NCBI GenBank assembly: GCA_032433595.1
Contig: JASWJB010000117.1
Location: 53,659-117,658, forward strand
Reading direction: 5' to 3'
DNA length: 64,000 bases
Source of the DNA: Conoideocrella luteorostrata
Lineage: Eukaryota; Ascomycota; Sordariomycetes; Hypocreales; Clavicipitaceae
The translations under genes were made by a program, and so were the position numbers. How positions within the stretch are numbered: the stretch's first letter is position 1; each line of letters opens with the position of its first letter. The notes beneath the pieces were generated by a model. That model was not told the origin of the DNA. It worked only from the letters and a program-made list of their open reading frames with translations, and ran no database searches. Of this stretch, positions 1-12,059 are shown piece by piece.

Positions 1-3000
1 TGCGCTCCCGTCTTGTGAGGAAGTTTGACGAGTATCTTACTGAAGCCCATAAGGTGGGAAATAAGATTTCGCCTCTATTTGGCCTTTTATTTTCGTCAGA
101 GTATTGCATTATTTATCTCGGGTTCGGCCTTGCGTTCTGGCAGGGTATCAACATGCTTGGCAGAGGAGAGATTGACTCAAGCGGTGAAATTTTTACGTGA
201 GTTGCCATCTATTGCCGTCGTATTGAGTCAACTGTCTAACCTCGACAAAAAGAGTCCTCCTATCTGTTGTCATTGCTGCTGTGAGCTTGACTGCCTTGGC
301 GCCCAATATGATTGAGTTTACGCGCGCCGCATCGGGAGCCGCTCAACTGTTCTCGCTCATCGATAGGCAATCGGCCATTGACCCGTTTGACGAATCTGGT
401 GAGCGGCCGTTAGAGGTTTTTGGGCATATTACACTGAAAAACGTCGACTTTGCCTACCCGAGCAGACCGGGTGTTAAAGTCCTGGACGACTTCTCACTCA
501 ATATTCCGGCCGGCAAGGTCACCGCGCTGGTGGTACGTTTAAAGTGTACATGTATTTCATGTTCTAGGGCTGATCGATTTACAGGGCCAAAGCGGATCGG
601 GCAAGAGCACGATTGTTGGTCTCATCGAGCGATGGTATGAAACGAGCTCTGGTAGTATTAAACTTGATGGACGATCAATCGTCGACCTTAACACCGACTG
701 GCTCCGCAAGAATGTGCGACTTGTTCAACAGGTATGAAGTTGCTGCCCCGAAAGTACAAGGCTAGTAGCGTCTGACATCTTTAGGAACCCGTATTATTCC
801 AAGGCTCTGTTTTCGATAATATTGCTCACGGCCTGATAGGGACGCAGTGGCAAAATGCCACAAAAGAAGTGCAGCTGGCAAAAATCCAAGATGCCGCGAA
901 AATGGCCTTTGCACATGACTTCATTTCGGAGCTACCCGAAGGCTACGAAACGCAAATCGGACAACGTGGCGGTCTTTTATCAGGTGGCCAGAAACAGCGT
1001 GTGGCTATTGCACGCAGTATTGTTTCTGAGCCAAAAGTTCTTCTGCTTGACGAAGCTACCAGTGCCTTGGATCCCCATGCCGAGGGCATCGTGCAGCAGG
1101 CGTTGGATCGTGCTTCTGAGGGACGCACCACTATTGTCATTGCCCACAAGCTGGCAACTATTCGCAAAGCAGACAACATCGTTGTCATGAAGAAGGGCAA
1201 GATTGTTGAGCAAGGCACGCACGAATCACTCATTGCCTCGGACGGTGCCTACGCGCAGCTAGTCAGAGTCCAGCAATTGAATCTTAAGCCCTCAGACACG
1301 GACTCAGAGAGTGATAAGATGGATGCTGCTGATGAAGAAGGAGATCCTGCAGACGTGGTTAAGATGATGAGTAAAATCGCCACTAAGGACAGAACCCGAA
1401 TGGAGCTGGCATTGGACCGTGATGATTATGACAAGCACAAACAGCTTGGCTTTGTCACAGTTGTCTTGCGGTTGATAAAGGAGTCCCCTGAACTGCGATG
1501 GACATATTTTCTTGTGCTTGTTGGATGTGTTGGGGCCGGTGAGTCTGTTTCCCCATGGTGAGCTTTGCTTTACCTAACAATCGGTCCCAGCTGGTGCATT
1601 CCCAGGACAAGCCATCTTACTCGCTAATGTTACCAACGTTTTCACCTTGACTGGTTCGGCAATGATTGAGCGCGGCAATTTCTACGCTGCAATTTTTATC
1701 GTCTTGGCGGCCGGCTGCTTCATTTCTTACTTTATTCTTGGTTACGCGACCAATATAGTTGCACAGGTATGGGCTGGCTTCTTCTTTTATCTTATTCTTT
1801 CTCGTTCCCGCTTTGTGCAAGAAACAGCCAATGTGTCATCTTCTAACACGTATAATTGTTTAGACTCTTTCTCATACATTCAGGAGACAAAGCTTCGATG
1901 ACATGCTCCGACAAGACCTCCAATTCTTTGACCGCCAGGAAAATAACACGGGCGCACTGGCAAGTCGGGTTGACTCCAATCCTCAAGCGATCCTCGAACT
2001 GATGGGTTTCAACGTCGGCCTTATCCTGATCGCTGTCCTGAATGTTTTAGCCTGCAGCATCTTAGGTATAGTGTATAGTTGGAAGCTGGGGCTCGTTGTC
2101 GTGCTGGCCGGCCTCCCGCCATTCATTGGTTCCGGCTGGTTCAAGATCCGCTTCGACGCCAAGCTAGATCGCAACATATCCAAGAGGAATTCGATCAGCG
2201 CGGCGATTGCATCGGAGGCCGTAAATGCCATTCGTACAGTGTCGTCATTGGCGATCGAGCAGTCCGTCTTGGATAAATACTTGATCGAGCTGGACAAAGC
2301 TGTAAATGGATCCATTAAGCCGCTGTTCAGTATGATGGTTTGGTTCGCATTAACGCAAAGCATTGAGTATTGGTTCCTGGCACTGGGTTTTTGGTAAGCA
2401 GGTCGTTTAACAATGAAACAGGCAGTCGCTGATTCAACTACAGGTACGGATGCCGGCTCGTGTCTTTCAATGAGATCAACATGTTTGAGTTTTTCGTGAC
2501 ATTTATGGGTGTCTTTTTCTCGGGACAAGCTACGTCTTTGCTCTTCCAATTCTCGACAAGTATGTAACGCATCTCAAGTTCTACCATGAGTGGACTAACG
2601 TCTAGATAGGTATGACAAAGGGCAAGAATGCCGCGAACTATATATTCTGGCTGCATGAGCTGCAACCCATCGTCCAAGAGACGCCTGATAATGCCAACAA
2701 GGCGCCCAAATCCGGAGGGCCAATAGTTCTGGATCACGTACGGTTTTCGTATCCTCTTCGGCCGGACACCCAAGTCCTACGCGGGGTAGATCTCGAGGTT
2801 CGTCTTGTATATGCTCGCTTTCAGCTTTTCTCTAGCTCACAGATCATCAGATTAAGAAGGGCCAGTTTGCGGCATTTGTTGGAGCTTCTGGATGCGGTAA
2901 ATCTACTATGATCGCCATGCTGGAACGATTCTACGACCCATCGACCGGCAATATTCGCATCGACGGAGACGACCTGACGAGCATCAATCCGCGTCTCTAT

Positions 3001-3561
3001 CGAAGCATCGTCTCACTCGTCCAACAAGAGCCGACACTATTCCAAGGCACTATTCGCGAAAACATTGCTCTCGGTATCGACGATTCATCTTCTTCCGCTG
3101 GCCTCGCATCCAAGTCCTCCACTACAGTTGGCACCAACGTCGCGGATCAAGACATCGAAGATGCTCTGAAAGCAGCCAATGCATGGGACTTTGTCTCCTC
3201 TCTTCCCGAGGGACTGTCCACACCAGCCGGTTCCAACGGCACCCAGCTTTCTGGCGGGCAGCGGCAGCGCATCGCCATTGCGAGGTCGCTTATTCGTAGC
3301 CCGAAGGTGCTGCTGCTGGATGAGGCTACCAGTGCGCTTGACACCGAGAGCGAAAAGATTGTACAGAGCGCTTTAGCGGAAGCCGCGAAGAAGGGGGACC
3401 GAATAACAATTGCTGTAGCACATCGTCTGTCGACGATTAAGGATGCGGATGTCATTTGCGTGTTTTATGGCGGCAAGATTGTGGAAGTGGGTACTCATTT
3501 GGAGTTGATTGCTGAGGGGGGGATGTATAAAAAGATGTGTGAAGCACAAAGTTTGAACTAA
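1..3561 (+). CDS. Full-size ABC multidrug exporter, ABCB (P-glycoprotein-like) type, 5' partial
   Basis: ATP-driven efflux pump of the ABCB/MDR family, expected in the plasma membrane. The window opens inside the first membrane domain, so roughly the first 250-300 residues are missing. I assign eight GT-AG introns: 197-252, 533-584, 732-784, 1539-1590, 1767-1863, 2394-2443, 2560-2609 and 2798-2850. With these the frame stays open from base 3 to the TAA at 3559-3561, about 1,031 residues. Order: end of TMD1; NBD1 with Walker [10 protein letters not shown] split by the intron at 533, signature LSGGQ, Walker [13 protein letters not shown] and the H-loop histidine in IVIAHK; acidic linker; TMD2; NBD2 with [29 protein letters not shown] and AVAHRL. 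Both ATP sites look catalytically complete. It runs convergently into the hydrolase gene, 186 bp away. Substrate unknown. Drug or metabolite efflux is inferred from the family, as mating-factor-type exporters share the architecture. Confidence 0.95.
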
Positions 3562-3747
3562 GGTGATTGTGTTTATATTTTAGAGTCATATATGCGTTGT
3601 AATAAGCTAGAATGCTATAGATAGATTTACATAGAACGTTGTAGTGATGCGTTTGCGCAATTATCGTAAAACATGCAGTAGACACTGCGTGTCGCATCCG
3701 AGTAAGGAACAAACAAGAAATAACAACAAATCTCTCACAATAAGCAT

Positions 3748-4642
3748 TCAGAGCCACTTTTTGAGCCAATCCAGACCCTGTTTCAGCGAGTCCTCCAAAG
3801 CCTTCCTCTCCTGCGGATCATCAGGGTTGCCTCTCACAGCAAACCCGTGCCGCCCCGGCGTATACACCTTGTGTTCTAATTCCGGCAAGTCCTTTCCTGC
3901 CTTCTTCTCTGCTGCATGAATTCCTTCCATCTTGGCTTTCTGCTCAATACTTACACCTTGATCTGTCAGTCCCCATCCTACGCTGATCGGAACAACTGGC
4001 CGCTGCACATCTGCAGGATACACGATGTTGCTGGGATGGAGCGCCACCACCGCATCCACCAGCGGCCTTTTCACCCCGTCCACATCAATCATGTTCTCCT
4101 CTCTTGCCGCCCGAATAGCGTACCTGCCTCCCCAGCAGAATCCGACCATGCCAATCTTCTCTGACCGTTCCCGACGAACAGCCCCAAGAAAGTCCATGCA
4201 GACCTTATTTGTCGGGCCGTCCTTATGGCGAGCCATCCACATGACAAAGGAGGGCGCGCTGGCTAGCATGCCGCCGTACTTGGACAGCACGGACTGCTTT
4301 GATGCATCGACGGGGATGAGTATGTCGGCTACTTTGAGTGGTACCGGATCGCCTTGGAAGAAATCTGGGAGGTAGACGAGATAGTCGCCCGATGAGGCAT
4401 ACTGGTCGGCTATAAGGCGGTTATTGGGGAGAGGCAAGCCAAATACATCACTGTAGATGATGACGATGGCTTTGGGAGCGCTGCGGTTGCCGACAACGTA
4501 GGTGTTGAGGTTGTGGATGAGTTCGGTGGTGCCTTTGGGCTGGCCTTTGTGAATAGAACCCTGGGGAAGTGAGGTGAGTAAATTGGTAGACAGAATGGAT
4601 TTGATGGATGGCGTTTACCTTGATACATTCGTTACAAGACAT
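3748..4642 (-). CDS. Dienelactone hydrolase family protein
   Basis: Alpha/beta hydrolase of the dienelactone hydrolase family, enzymes that open lactone or ester bonds using a Cys-Asp-His triad. Model: exon 1 4619-4642 (MSCNECIK), intron 4561-4618 (58 bp, GT-AG), exon 2 3748-4560, giving 278 residues ending in TGA. The MSC-x-x-C start is typical of the fungal members and decides the short first exon. Visible motifs are the nucleophile elbow GFCWGG (Cys about residue 150), a candidate acid Asp about 208 in GWGLTDQG, and the His about 246 in PGRHGF. No signal peptide is apparent, so it is probably cytosolic. The true substrate is unknown; many fungal members are not true dienelactone hydrolases. 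It shares a roughly 480 bp divergent upstream region with the transcription factor gene, compatible with joint control. Confidence 0.92.
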
Positions 4643-5122
4643 TATGAGCAAGTAATATTAAATTAGGTGGGTTTCTTAACGTCTATGTTCGGTGTGAACA
4701 GATCATTTGTTACTTAAGCGCGGGGTTAATGCTAGAAAGGGTGATTCGGTAATTTATAGTTCTATCCTTGTTACTAAATCACAGCGATGTCAGATTTTAA
4801 CAAAATAGACAACCTCGAGCTAAAATTGAAGTTTAGTGTCATGCCGTCCGGATCTCGCGCGGTGTTCGGCCAAACGAGTGCTTGGTTTCGACTGGGTTCG
4901 TAATCGTGCTCACGCCCCACTATTCTACTAGCCCCAGGAGTGTACGAATCCGCCGTGTTGCCGATAAGCCAGTAGAGAGAGTAAGCGCTACTAGCCTGTC
5001 GTTCACCGTGGACAACTGTCAGGTTGCATGTCGAATAACCTCACGCATTTGGTTGCATTGCTTCGCCAGCCAGCTAAAACTGCGTCAATACTAAGAATGA
5101 ACTGTAAAGCCCCGTTTGTTGG
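4643..5122. promoter_or_regulatory. Divergent intergenic region between hydrolase and regulator genes
   Basis: This 480 bp stretch separates two divergently transcribed start codons (hydrolase to the left, Zn2Cys6 factor to the right) and must hold both promoters. It is moderately AT-rich near the hydrolase end. Several CGG/CCG triplets occur around 4845-4870 and 4948-4953, the kind of half-site Zn2Cys6 proteins bind. I could not establish a convincing spaced palindrome, so no operator is called. Confidence 0.4.
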
Positions 5123-7883
5123 ATGGAGCGAGCCCTTCTAAGCCATCAATACAACGCAGGCATGTCTTCAGCAGCCGCAACCCCAGCAAGCTGGGCTCAG
5201 GGAGAGGGCGGCTCGGCCTCGTCGTCGGCCCCCTCGCCCGAGAAACACGCGAAGGTCTATGACGCACCCGCTTCACTACCAGCCCCCTCTGCTCGAGATC
5301 CTGGCACCCCTCCGCCATCAAGAAAACTGCGGAGTTGTGTGACATGCCGCAAGCGCAAGGTCAAATGCGATAAGACGTCTCCGTGCTCCAACTGTCGGCG
5401 TGCTGAGATACCCTGCGTGGTGCCGTCGTTGGACAAGCGCCCGAGATGGGCCCGACGATTGCGTCAAACGGCAACCCATCCCGAGGCAGATGGTGAAGGC
5501 GCTGACCAGGTCTTTAACCGGCTAAAAAATCTTGAAGGGCTTGTGAAGCAGTTGAGTGGGCAACTGGAGCAGACCAATGCTGCAAGGGGTGCCTCTTCTG
5601 AGCTGAAAGACTGTCGTGACGATAGTGAAGGAGCCGAAGCCGGATCATCCCCATTGACGACGGCTGTATCAAACACGCAGAATCAGTACGGTAGAATGGT
5701 CATTGGGGATGCGGGACGGAGTAGATATATTGACAGCGGCTTTTGGTCACGCATCAACGACGAGGTATGCGATGTCTGCTGGGTCAACCCCATTTATTAG
5801 ACTGTGAAACCGCTGATCTCGTGAATAGTTGAACAACTTGAAAATAGACACTGAAGCCCTGGCTGGAGATGACTTCGACAGTTCCGAAGACGAGGATTTA
5901 TTGAGCAAAGGTACACCGTCCTCTACACAAGAACTGGGCCGAGACCCGGTGGAACGTAACGGCTTCATGTTTCCGCATAATCTACCTCGACATCAGGTGG
6001 ATCTCGCTACATTTCATCCGCTGCCATCTCAATTACCATATATTCTCAACATCTTTCACGAGAGAATAAACTCCATGAGCCAGGTTGTTCATATGCCTAC
6101 TCTCAACAACATGATACGTGATTTGCCAACTGGCGATTTCTCCGCCTTGTCGCTCAACAACCAAGCCCTCCTATTTGCCATGTATTACGCGTCTATAGCA
6201 TCCATGGAGGAGCAAGATGTAAGACATACCCTTTCACCTGTCAAAATGGATCATTTTCGGTTAATGTAAATGCTGCGCTAGGTCATAGTAAGCTTCGGCT
6301 CTCCCAAGTGTGATCTCACTCAAAAATACCGACAAGGCTTTGAACACGCCTTGGCAAGGACAGACTTTCTCAACAGCCCTGACATAGTACTTGTGCAAGC
6401 ACTTGCCATCTTTTTGCTTCTCGCCAGGCGCCATGACAGTCCAAGATACGTATGGATGATGACTGGTCTTCTTATCAGGATGGGTCTGGCCTTGGGTTTG
6501 CACCGAGACGGCGATCACTTCCCCCATTTCACTCCTTTTGAAGTCGAAGAAAGGCGCAGGTTATGGTGGGGTCTGGTTGTGATGGACTTGAGGTCATCCG
6601 AAGATCAAGGCATGGATCTCACAATTATCGATGGAAGTTTCGATACTAAACTCCCCCTTAACATCAACGACGAGGATATCCATCCTCACACAAAGGACAC
6701 CCCCAAAGAGCGAGACGGAATAACAGATATGACCGTCCCACGGACTTGGTACAGCCAGTGCATTGGAATGAGACAGATCTACTCCATGCTGACCAGCCGA
6801 GGTGAACACCAGAGTCTGGAGAAGCAGAAACATCTTCTGGACGAACTCGCAAGTTCAGTGGAGCGAAACTACCTACAATATTCTGACCCAACCGAAAACA
6901 TCCGGTACTGGATGTTTGTCGCCGTTACACGTCTTGTTGTGTCCAAGATGACTCTTTTTATCTATCTTCCCGAGCTATTCTCCTCGCCAACCCAACATCT
7001 TTCCGATGAAATTCGCGCCAAGCTTCTTATAGCCGCTATCGAAGTAGCCGAGTTTAACCATACGCTCAACAGCTCGGAAGCCTGTCGGCCTTGGCGTTGG
7101 ATCTTCCAAACCTATACGCACTGGCACTCCATTGTGTATTTGCTACTTACCGCGGCCCAGCAGCCGTGGTCGCCAGCTGTTGAGCGTGGATGGATCGCGC
7201 TGCAAAGCAAGTGGCTGATTCCGCCACAGCCCAACAAGAATATGGACCAGAGTACTTGGTTGCCGCTGCGAAAGCTCATGGCCAAGGCTAGGAGGCATCG
7301 AGAGGCAGAGCTTCGTCGGCTTCGACGTGATCCCGAGGCCGTTCATCGGCTGGAGGCAGTAGACCGGAAACTACCTCAGCCAATTAGCTCAGGGCCATTT
7401 CATGGTGAGATCGAACAAGTTGCCGAGATATTTCGACAAAACTGGCGTCAGGTAATTGATCTGGGAAACGAAAATGCAAATTTATCGGCCCGTTCTGATG
7501 AACGCGCGAAGAATATTTCGGGATTTGGCCCGCCACTGAATACTCCGGCAAGTTCAGTCTTACTTCCGCAAGACCAGTTTGAATCAGTAGCTGTTCCAAA
7601 GGCTAGCAGTATTTCTTCATCTGAACATTCTACTTCTGGTGCTGCGGGTATGAACTCTGGTGCGGCTCAGTCGTTCAGCGCTCCTCAATTTGGCAAAGTT
7701 GCATCTCTAGATGTTGGCGGGTTGGTTAACACATCAATGGGGCCTGATTTGTCATCTTGGCAATGGAGTGATTCCCAAATGGCTAACTTTACTACCGATT
7801 TTGACATGGGTGGATTGGATTTCGACATTGGTCTTGATGGGGATATGGATTGGAATAAGTGGCTTCAGAATGTACAAGAATGA
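5123..7883 (+). CDS. Zn2Cys6 fungal transcription factor
   Basis: Binuclear zinc cluster transcription factor of about 877 residues, expected to be nuclear. Model: 5123-5764, intron 5765-5828, 5829-6218, intron 6219-6281, 6282-7883; both introns are GT-AG and keep frame. The DNA-binding domain has six cysteines at residues 72, 75, 82, 88, 91 and 98 (CX2CX6CX5CX2CX6C), followed by a basic linker and a short heptad-like stretch near residues 130-150 suited to dimerisation. The middle shows the fungal-specific factor domain, including the stretch around LHRDGDHFPHFTPFEVEERR. The tail is Ser/Gly/Asp-rich with acidic and tryptophan residues, as in activation domains. A later in-frame ATG at 5162 is an alternative start. 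Lying beside a hydrolase and two transporter genes, it may act as a local regulator; this is inference. Confidence 0.94.
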
Positions 7884-8208
7884 GGGCCATTGTCGGAGTT
7901 GGTGAGAAATGGTCTACATGGGAAAATTCAACAGGCTCCCATCAGTACGGTGTTGGAAGCCCCGTTGTCGCTCCCTGGCACAAGTCTTCAATGTCTGGTA
8001 TGGCTCGCCTATGACTCTGACTTCGTTACCTGAGGTTTCGGGAATACGTGAACTTGAGCCGTTCATACACGAAAACTTGAGGTTCTTAGCCCTTGACAAA
8101 CCGCGTGTAAGCAGACGCAACGGATTGACCAGTTAGCGGCAAGACGACACGAATTGAGCTCTGCTCTTTATGGGTAAGCACACTTTGGCAGGATAACAAA
8201 GAACGGAT
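7884..8208. other. Intergenic, no feature recognised
   Basis: This is the 3' flank of the transcription factor gene. Open frames here are short and overlap on both strands. I see no RNA gene or repeat. Confidence 0.4.
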
Positions 8209-8604
8209 ATGGTGCTCACTAAAAGGCTTGTCGTTCATTGCCGCTTAATGTCGGCAGGAATGCGAAATGAGCAAATTTATGATGACCATAACTTAGACTT
8301 CGAGGAGCAAGAGCGTGTCTCAATTGAGGAGAGCCGTTCGTCATCGACTGTAGCGGTGGTAGCCATACGAAAGTGGTGGAGTGCAGTCTGGGGAGCTTTG
8401 AACGCCTCAGATGAAGGCCATGGGGGCATGGTGCCTGCTTTTCACCTCCTAAGAGGAGATGAGACAACAAATCAATACGAGTCTTGTGTCAATTGCGGTT
8501 TGGACTTTGAGTTCTGTCACGATGGTGACCAGCTGTTTTGTCCACCTATATCCGATATTCAGTCCCGGGCATCAAGAGATGCTGAACTAACAGACTCCGC
8601 TTAA
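8209..8604 (+). CDS. Doubtful hypothetical ORF, 131 codons
   Basis: An uninterrupted ATG-to-TAA frame downstream of the transcription factor. I do not recognise the protein. It has an acidic N-terminal half, a Trp-containing segment (RKWWSAVWGAL) and a cysteine cluster, CVNCGLDFEFCH then FC, that could hold a metal but fits no family I know. There is no signal peptide and no intron evidence. It could be an orphan gene, an exon of a larger degraded gene, or chance. Confidence 0.2.
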   Translation: MVLTKRLVVHCRLMSAGMRNEQIYDDHNLDFEEQERVSIEESRSSSTVAVVAIRKWWSAVWGALNASDEGHGGMVPAFHLLRGDETTNQYESCVNCGLDFEFCHDGDQLFCPPISDIQSRASRDAELTDSA

Positions 8605-10108
8605 CAACTGCATTGCCCCCTTGGCTGCTTCAGAGAGCTTCGGGTTGTTCGGTATTGCTATTGTCGCTCTCATTGGAAGCCTTATCCTGAGATGACGTAT
8701 AGCGGCAGTCTTGGAAGATGGTTGTGCTAGAAAATATTGCCGGCTTTGTCGCGAGGATGTTAGATAGTGGACGTAACGGATACCAGCCTTCCATTGGAAT
8801 GCGCGTCGAGGTCATGCCTCTGCTCAAATAGTCAATATTTTCCTCTACTACACGATGTGAGCTAGAAATTACGCCAAGTCACTATGCACTCATTAAACCC
8901 CAGCCTTCGTTTATAAACTCATCGCATGAATGTCGGAATTTATCCGTGGACTATGAATGCTTTTCACATGAGCTGTGATCGTGACTTCTCATTTAATGAA
9001 TCCTTTCGTAGGCCAACATTAGCAAGTAGATGCGCGACAAGCACTCTAAGGCTAGGATTTTACCGCGAATACTTGACTTAATTCGCTTTACATGAAATCA
9101 TGATTGAATTGAAGGACTTTAAGTTGAATCAAGTGCGTGCGCAGTTATAAGCGCGACGTAATGAAAATCCATGAGAATTCCCTCTTCTGAGACATGGTCT
9201 CATATTGACTCTGCCGAGCTTGCCTTGCAGCTTCCGCGCAGACTTTGCTTGGAACGCGCGATGTGAGACACGGTCAGAGACGAGCAATTCATTGAAGGAA
9301 TGATTTGAGAAATTCCTCGCCGGGGCCGTGAAGGCTTCCCGCACCGTAGCGAGTCGTCATCGGCACAGTCGGATTGACGTGTTCGCCTGGTGGGTATTCG
9401 GACAAGAAGCAAGAGAGCATAAGGATGCTCAATGTCATGACGCTATGTTTGCTCAGCAAGTCAAGTATAAAAGTCAGTTGGAAAACTGTTTAGTAATTGC
9501 TGTTGACCCAGCGCACGAGAGTTGTTGAAGCTTTAGCTCTCATACAGGAGTATCGTGAGCTTCATCGTCACCGGCCTGTATGTCTGCACTTGTATAGCTA
9601 ACGCACAGTCTAGTCGCCACCTTCAAAGGGATACACCGTATCATAATGTTTCAGATTTATACTTTCCCGCCTTGAGCTGTTCCTGTTCCTGGTCCAGTAG
9701 CTCCTTCACCCCTCGGAAAGCTTCCTACTGGCTTTTGTGAGAAGGCGAGCCATGATAGCTCTCCATTCCAGGCGAAGTGGTAATTTACTACGTAAAAGCT
9801 TGGCCGTATGGGTCAGATCTGTCATGTCAACCCCAGCATCATTCCTGCTCAGTTATCGCTTTGGCTTGACCAGTGCTTCAAATGGGGAGTCATACCCCTG
9901 TTCAAAGCAGCACCTAATAAAAGAGATACCAAGCCAGGGTCAGCTACTTTTCATCACCTTGGAAGCTTCTCTAGGAAGCCAATCTCTGAACCTTGACTTC
10001 GGCCCGAAGAGGTGATGCTTTGAGCCTGGTTATCAACCAGTTTTATATCTCGACAGCGATTTTTAACTACACAGTATCAAAGAGACAAACGAAACAGAAG
10101 GCGTCAGC
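8605..10108. other. Gene-poor intergenic stretch
   Basis: About 1.5 kb of moderately AT-rich sequence with no frame that resembles a protein family and no repeat that I could recognise. Frames of 60-90 codons occur on both strands but overlap each other. The last few hundred bases must hold the promoter of the MFS gene. Confidence 0.5.
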
Positions 10109-11600
10109 ATGGCGACGACTCGGCCATCGTTCACCGACGATGAGGAGAAGGACGACTTGTCGGTGTACACTATGGAGGAGAAAGATGAGTTGAAAAAGGC
10201 AAAGAAGGATACGTTGAAACCGGCGGATCATGGGAGTCACGCCTGGCTTTTCTTATGTTCATCATTCCTAATTGAAGGACTGGCTCTGGGTAAGTTCAAG
10301 ATACGGAATTGATGCGCATCGGATCAAAATACTCGTACTGACTGGGTGTCCTCTCAGGGTTTCCTGGCGCGTTCGGTGTCTTCCAAGAGTACTATAGCAC
10401 ACATGAGCCCTTTGAGGCTGCGTCGGGGATTCCTGCTATCGCAACGACCGCCACAGTAAGTGTCTACATCTCAACGCAAGATGTTCCTGTTAGGGACCTA
10501 ACAACTGTCTGCAGGGTATAATGTACTTGGGCATGCCGATCACCATGGGTATTCAACGCCTGTGTCCCCGATTGACTCTTTGGGCACCTCTTTGCGGTAT
10601 CATCATCATGTGCCTTTCACTCGTCCTAGCTTCCTTCGCGACAACGGTACCTCATCTGATTGCCACCCAAGGCGTTCTCTTCGCAATTGGCAGTTCTCTT
10701 TCGTACTGCCCGTGCATCGCGTATCTTAATGAATGGTTCGACAAACGCAAAGGCATGGCATACGGCATAATGTGGGCTGGCACTGGCCTGTCCGGGTCAG
10801 TGCTTCCATTCCTTCTCGAGTACTTGCTTGATGCATTTGACTTTCGCGCAACGCTGCGGATTTGCGCCGCGAGCATCATTGTCATCACAATGCCATTGGT
10901 ATATTTCATCAAGCCTCGCTTACCGGCACAATTGCCCAGGAAGTACAACAATCCATTCAACTTCAATTACACTCTGAGCCGAACGTTCATGCTGCATCAG
11001 TTAGCAAACATAGTACAGGCAATGGGCTTCTTCCTACCCAGCATATATCTGCCTACATATGCTACTGAAATACTAGGAGCGGGCAAGTTTCCAGCTGCAG
11101 CCACAATTTTACTTCTGAACATTGCGTCCACCATCGGCTGTCCTACTATGGGATGGCTGTCAGACAGGTTCCATGTCACAACGTGTCTGTTTATCGCGAC
11201 AGTTGGTGCTTCGGTCGCGACGTTTCTCTTATGGGGATTCACTACAACCTTGCCACTTTTGCTGATTTACTGCGGGTGCTATGGATTGTTTGCTGGTTCT
11301 TACACTTCCGCCTGGACGGGATTGATGATACAAGTGACATCCGACACCTCGATCTCAACCAGCTATGACTGTGAAGCTATCGATCCTGTCATGGTGCTTG
11401 CCATTCTCGCAGCCGGCAGAGGTGTCGGGAGTGTTCTGTCTGGTCCGCTGAGCCAAGCGCTGGCTGAGCACGAGCCGTGGAAGGACGCTGCTTACGGAGC
11501 ATATGGTTCCGGATACGGCCCTCTGATCATTTTCACAGGAGTGACAGCTGCTCTGAGCGGTATTGTACTTCCTTGGAGGTACATGGGCTGGATGCGATAA
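10109..11600 (+). CDS. MFS transporter, monocarboxylate-permease-like
   Basis: Integral membrane transporter of the major facilitator superfamily, resembling the fungal monocarboxylate-type permeases often found in metabolite clusters. Model: 10109-10289, intron 10290-10357, 10358-10455, intron 10456-10514, 10515-11600; both introns are GT-AG and the product is 454 residues. The N-terminus (about residues 1-43) is charged and cytosolic, rich in Asp, Glu and Lys. It is followed by a hydrophobic helix and the typical GFPGAFGVFQEYY segment after TM1. Further hydrophobic helices follow, with the MFS-type loop EWFDKRKGMAYG between TM4 and TM5 and a GWLSDR loop midway. Length fits the 12-helix architecture. 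The substrate cannot be read from the sequence; a carboxylate or an exported small molecule is plausible. It is the last gene before the AT-rich block. Confidence 0.93.
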
Positions 11601-12059
11601 GAAAAGAGAAAGACAGCACGATCGGCACCTATCGGTCTCCTATGGTGTCCGTTGAGAAACAGGCCCGGGCTGGGCTTTTGGCTCACGGAACGATGACTTT
11701 GTGAAGAAGACTTACATATTACTCACATGGTCCTTATTGGAAAAATTAAATAGCAATTGGGTGGCAGACAGCCTGCAACATTCTGCTGATTCAAGCAGTA
11801 AGCATATTTAGTGTACACCTTGCATTTAATAAGTAACATATTGCCAGCCTGCTCGCCACATCCTTAGTGGCATGTTAAGTGGCTTGGAGTGACGTGACAT
11901 TTAGTATGAACTTGTCCCTATAAAATGCCACCAGACTGTACGTAGTTGTCCAGGAGGGATATCACAAACTGAGGGTTGGTTAGTGGGTCTACCTGAGGGT
12001 TGCTCCACTATATTATGGGGCAGTCTGTTTGCTTAATAATGAAAATAAAGTGGAGTATC
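11601..12059. other. Transition from gene block to AT-rich block
   Basis: This is the 3' flank of the MFS gene. Composition is ordinary until about 12,050 and then falls sharply to nearly pure A/T. A short direct repeat CTGAGGGTTG occurs near 11,970 and 11,992. Nothing else is recognised. Confidence 0.5.

Noticed and set aside
943..1233. Minus-strand frames opposite the ABC nucleotide-binding domains (also 3147-3455)
   Set aside because: Antisense shadows of strongly conserved coding sequence.
1983..2549. 188-codon minus-strand frame opposite the second membrane domain of the ABC transporter
   Set aside because: Antisense shadow; the plus strand is a continuous, correctly spliced ABC transporter.
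4025..4375. Plus-strand frame of 116 codons opposite the hydrolase gene
   Set aside because: Antisense shadow of the dienelactone hydrolase exon.
9129..10015. Several frames of 60-92 codons between the regulator and the MFS gene
   Set aside because: Overlapping on both strands, no recognisable domains, no splice-linked continuity.
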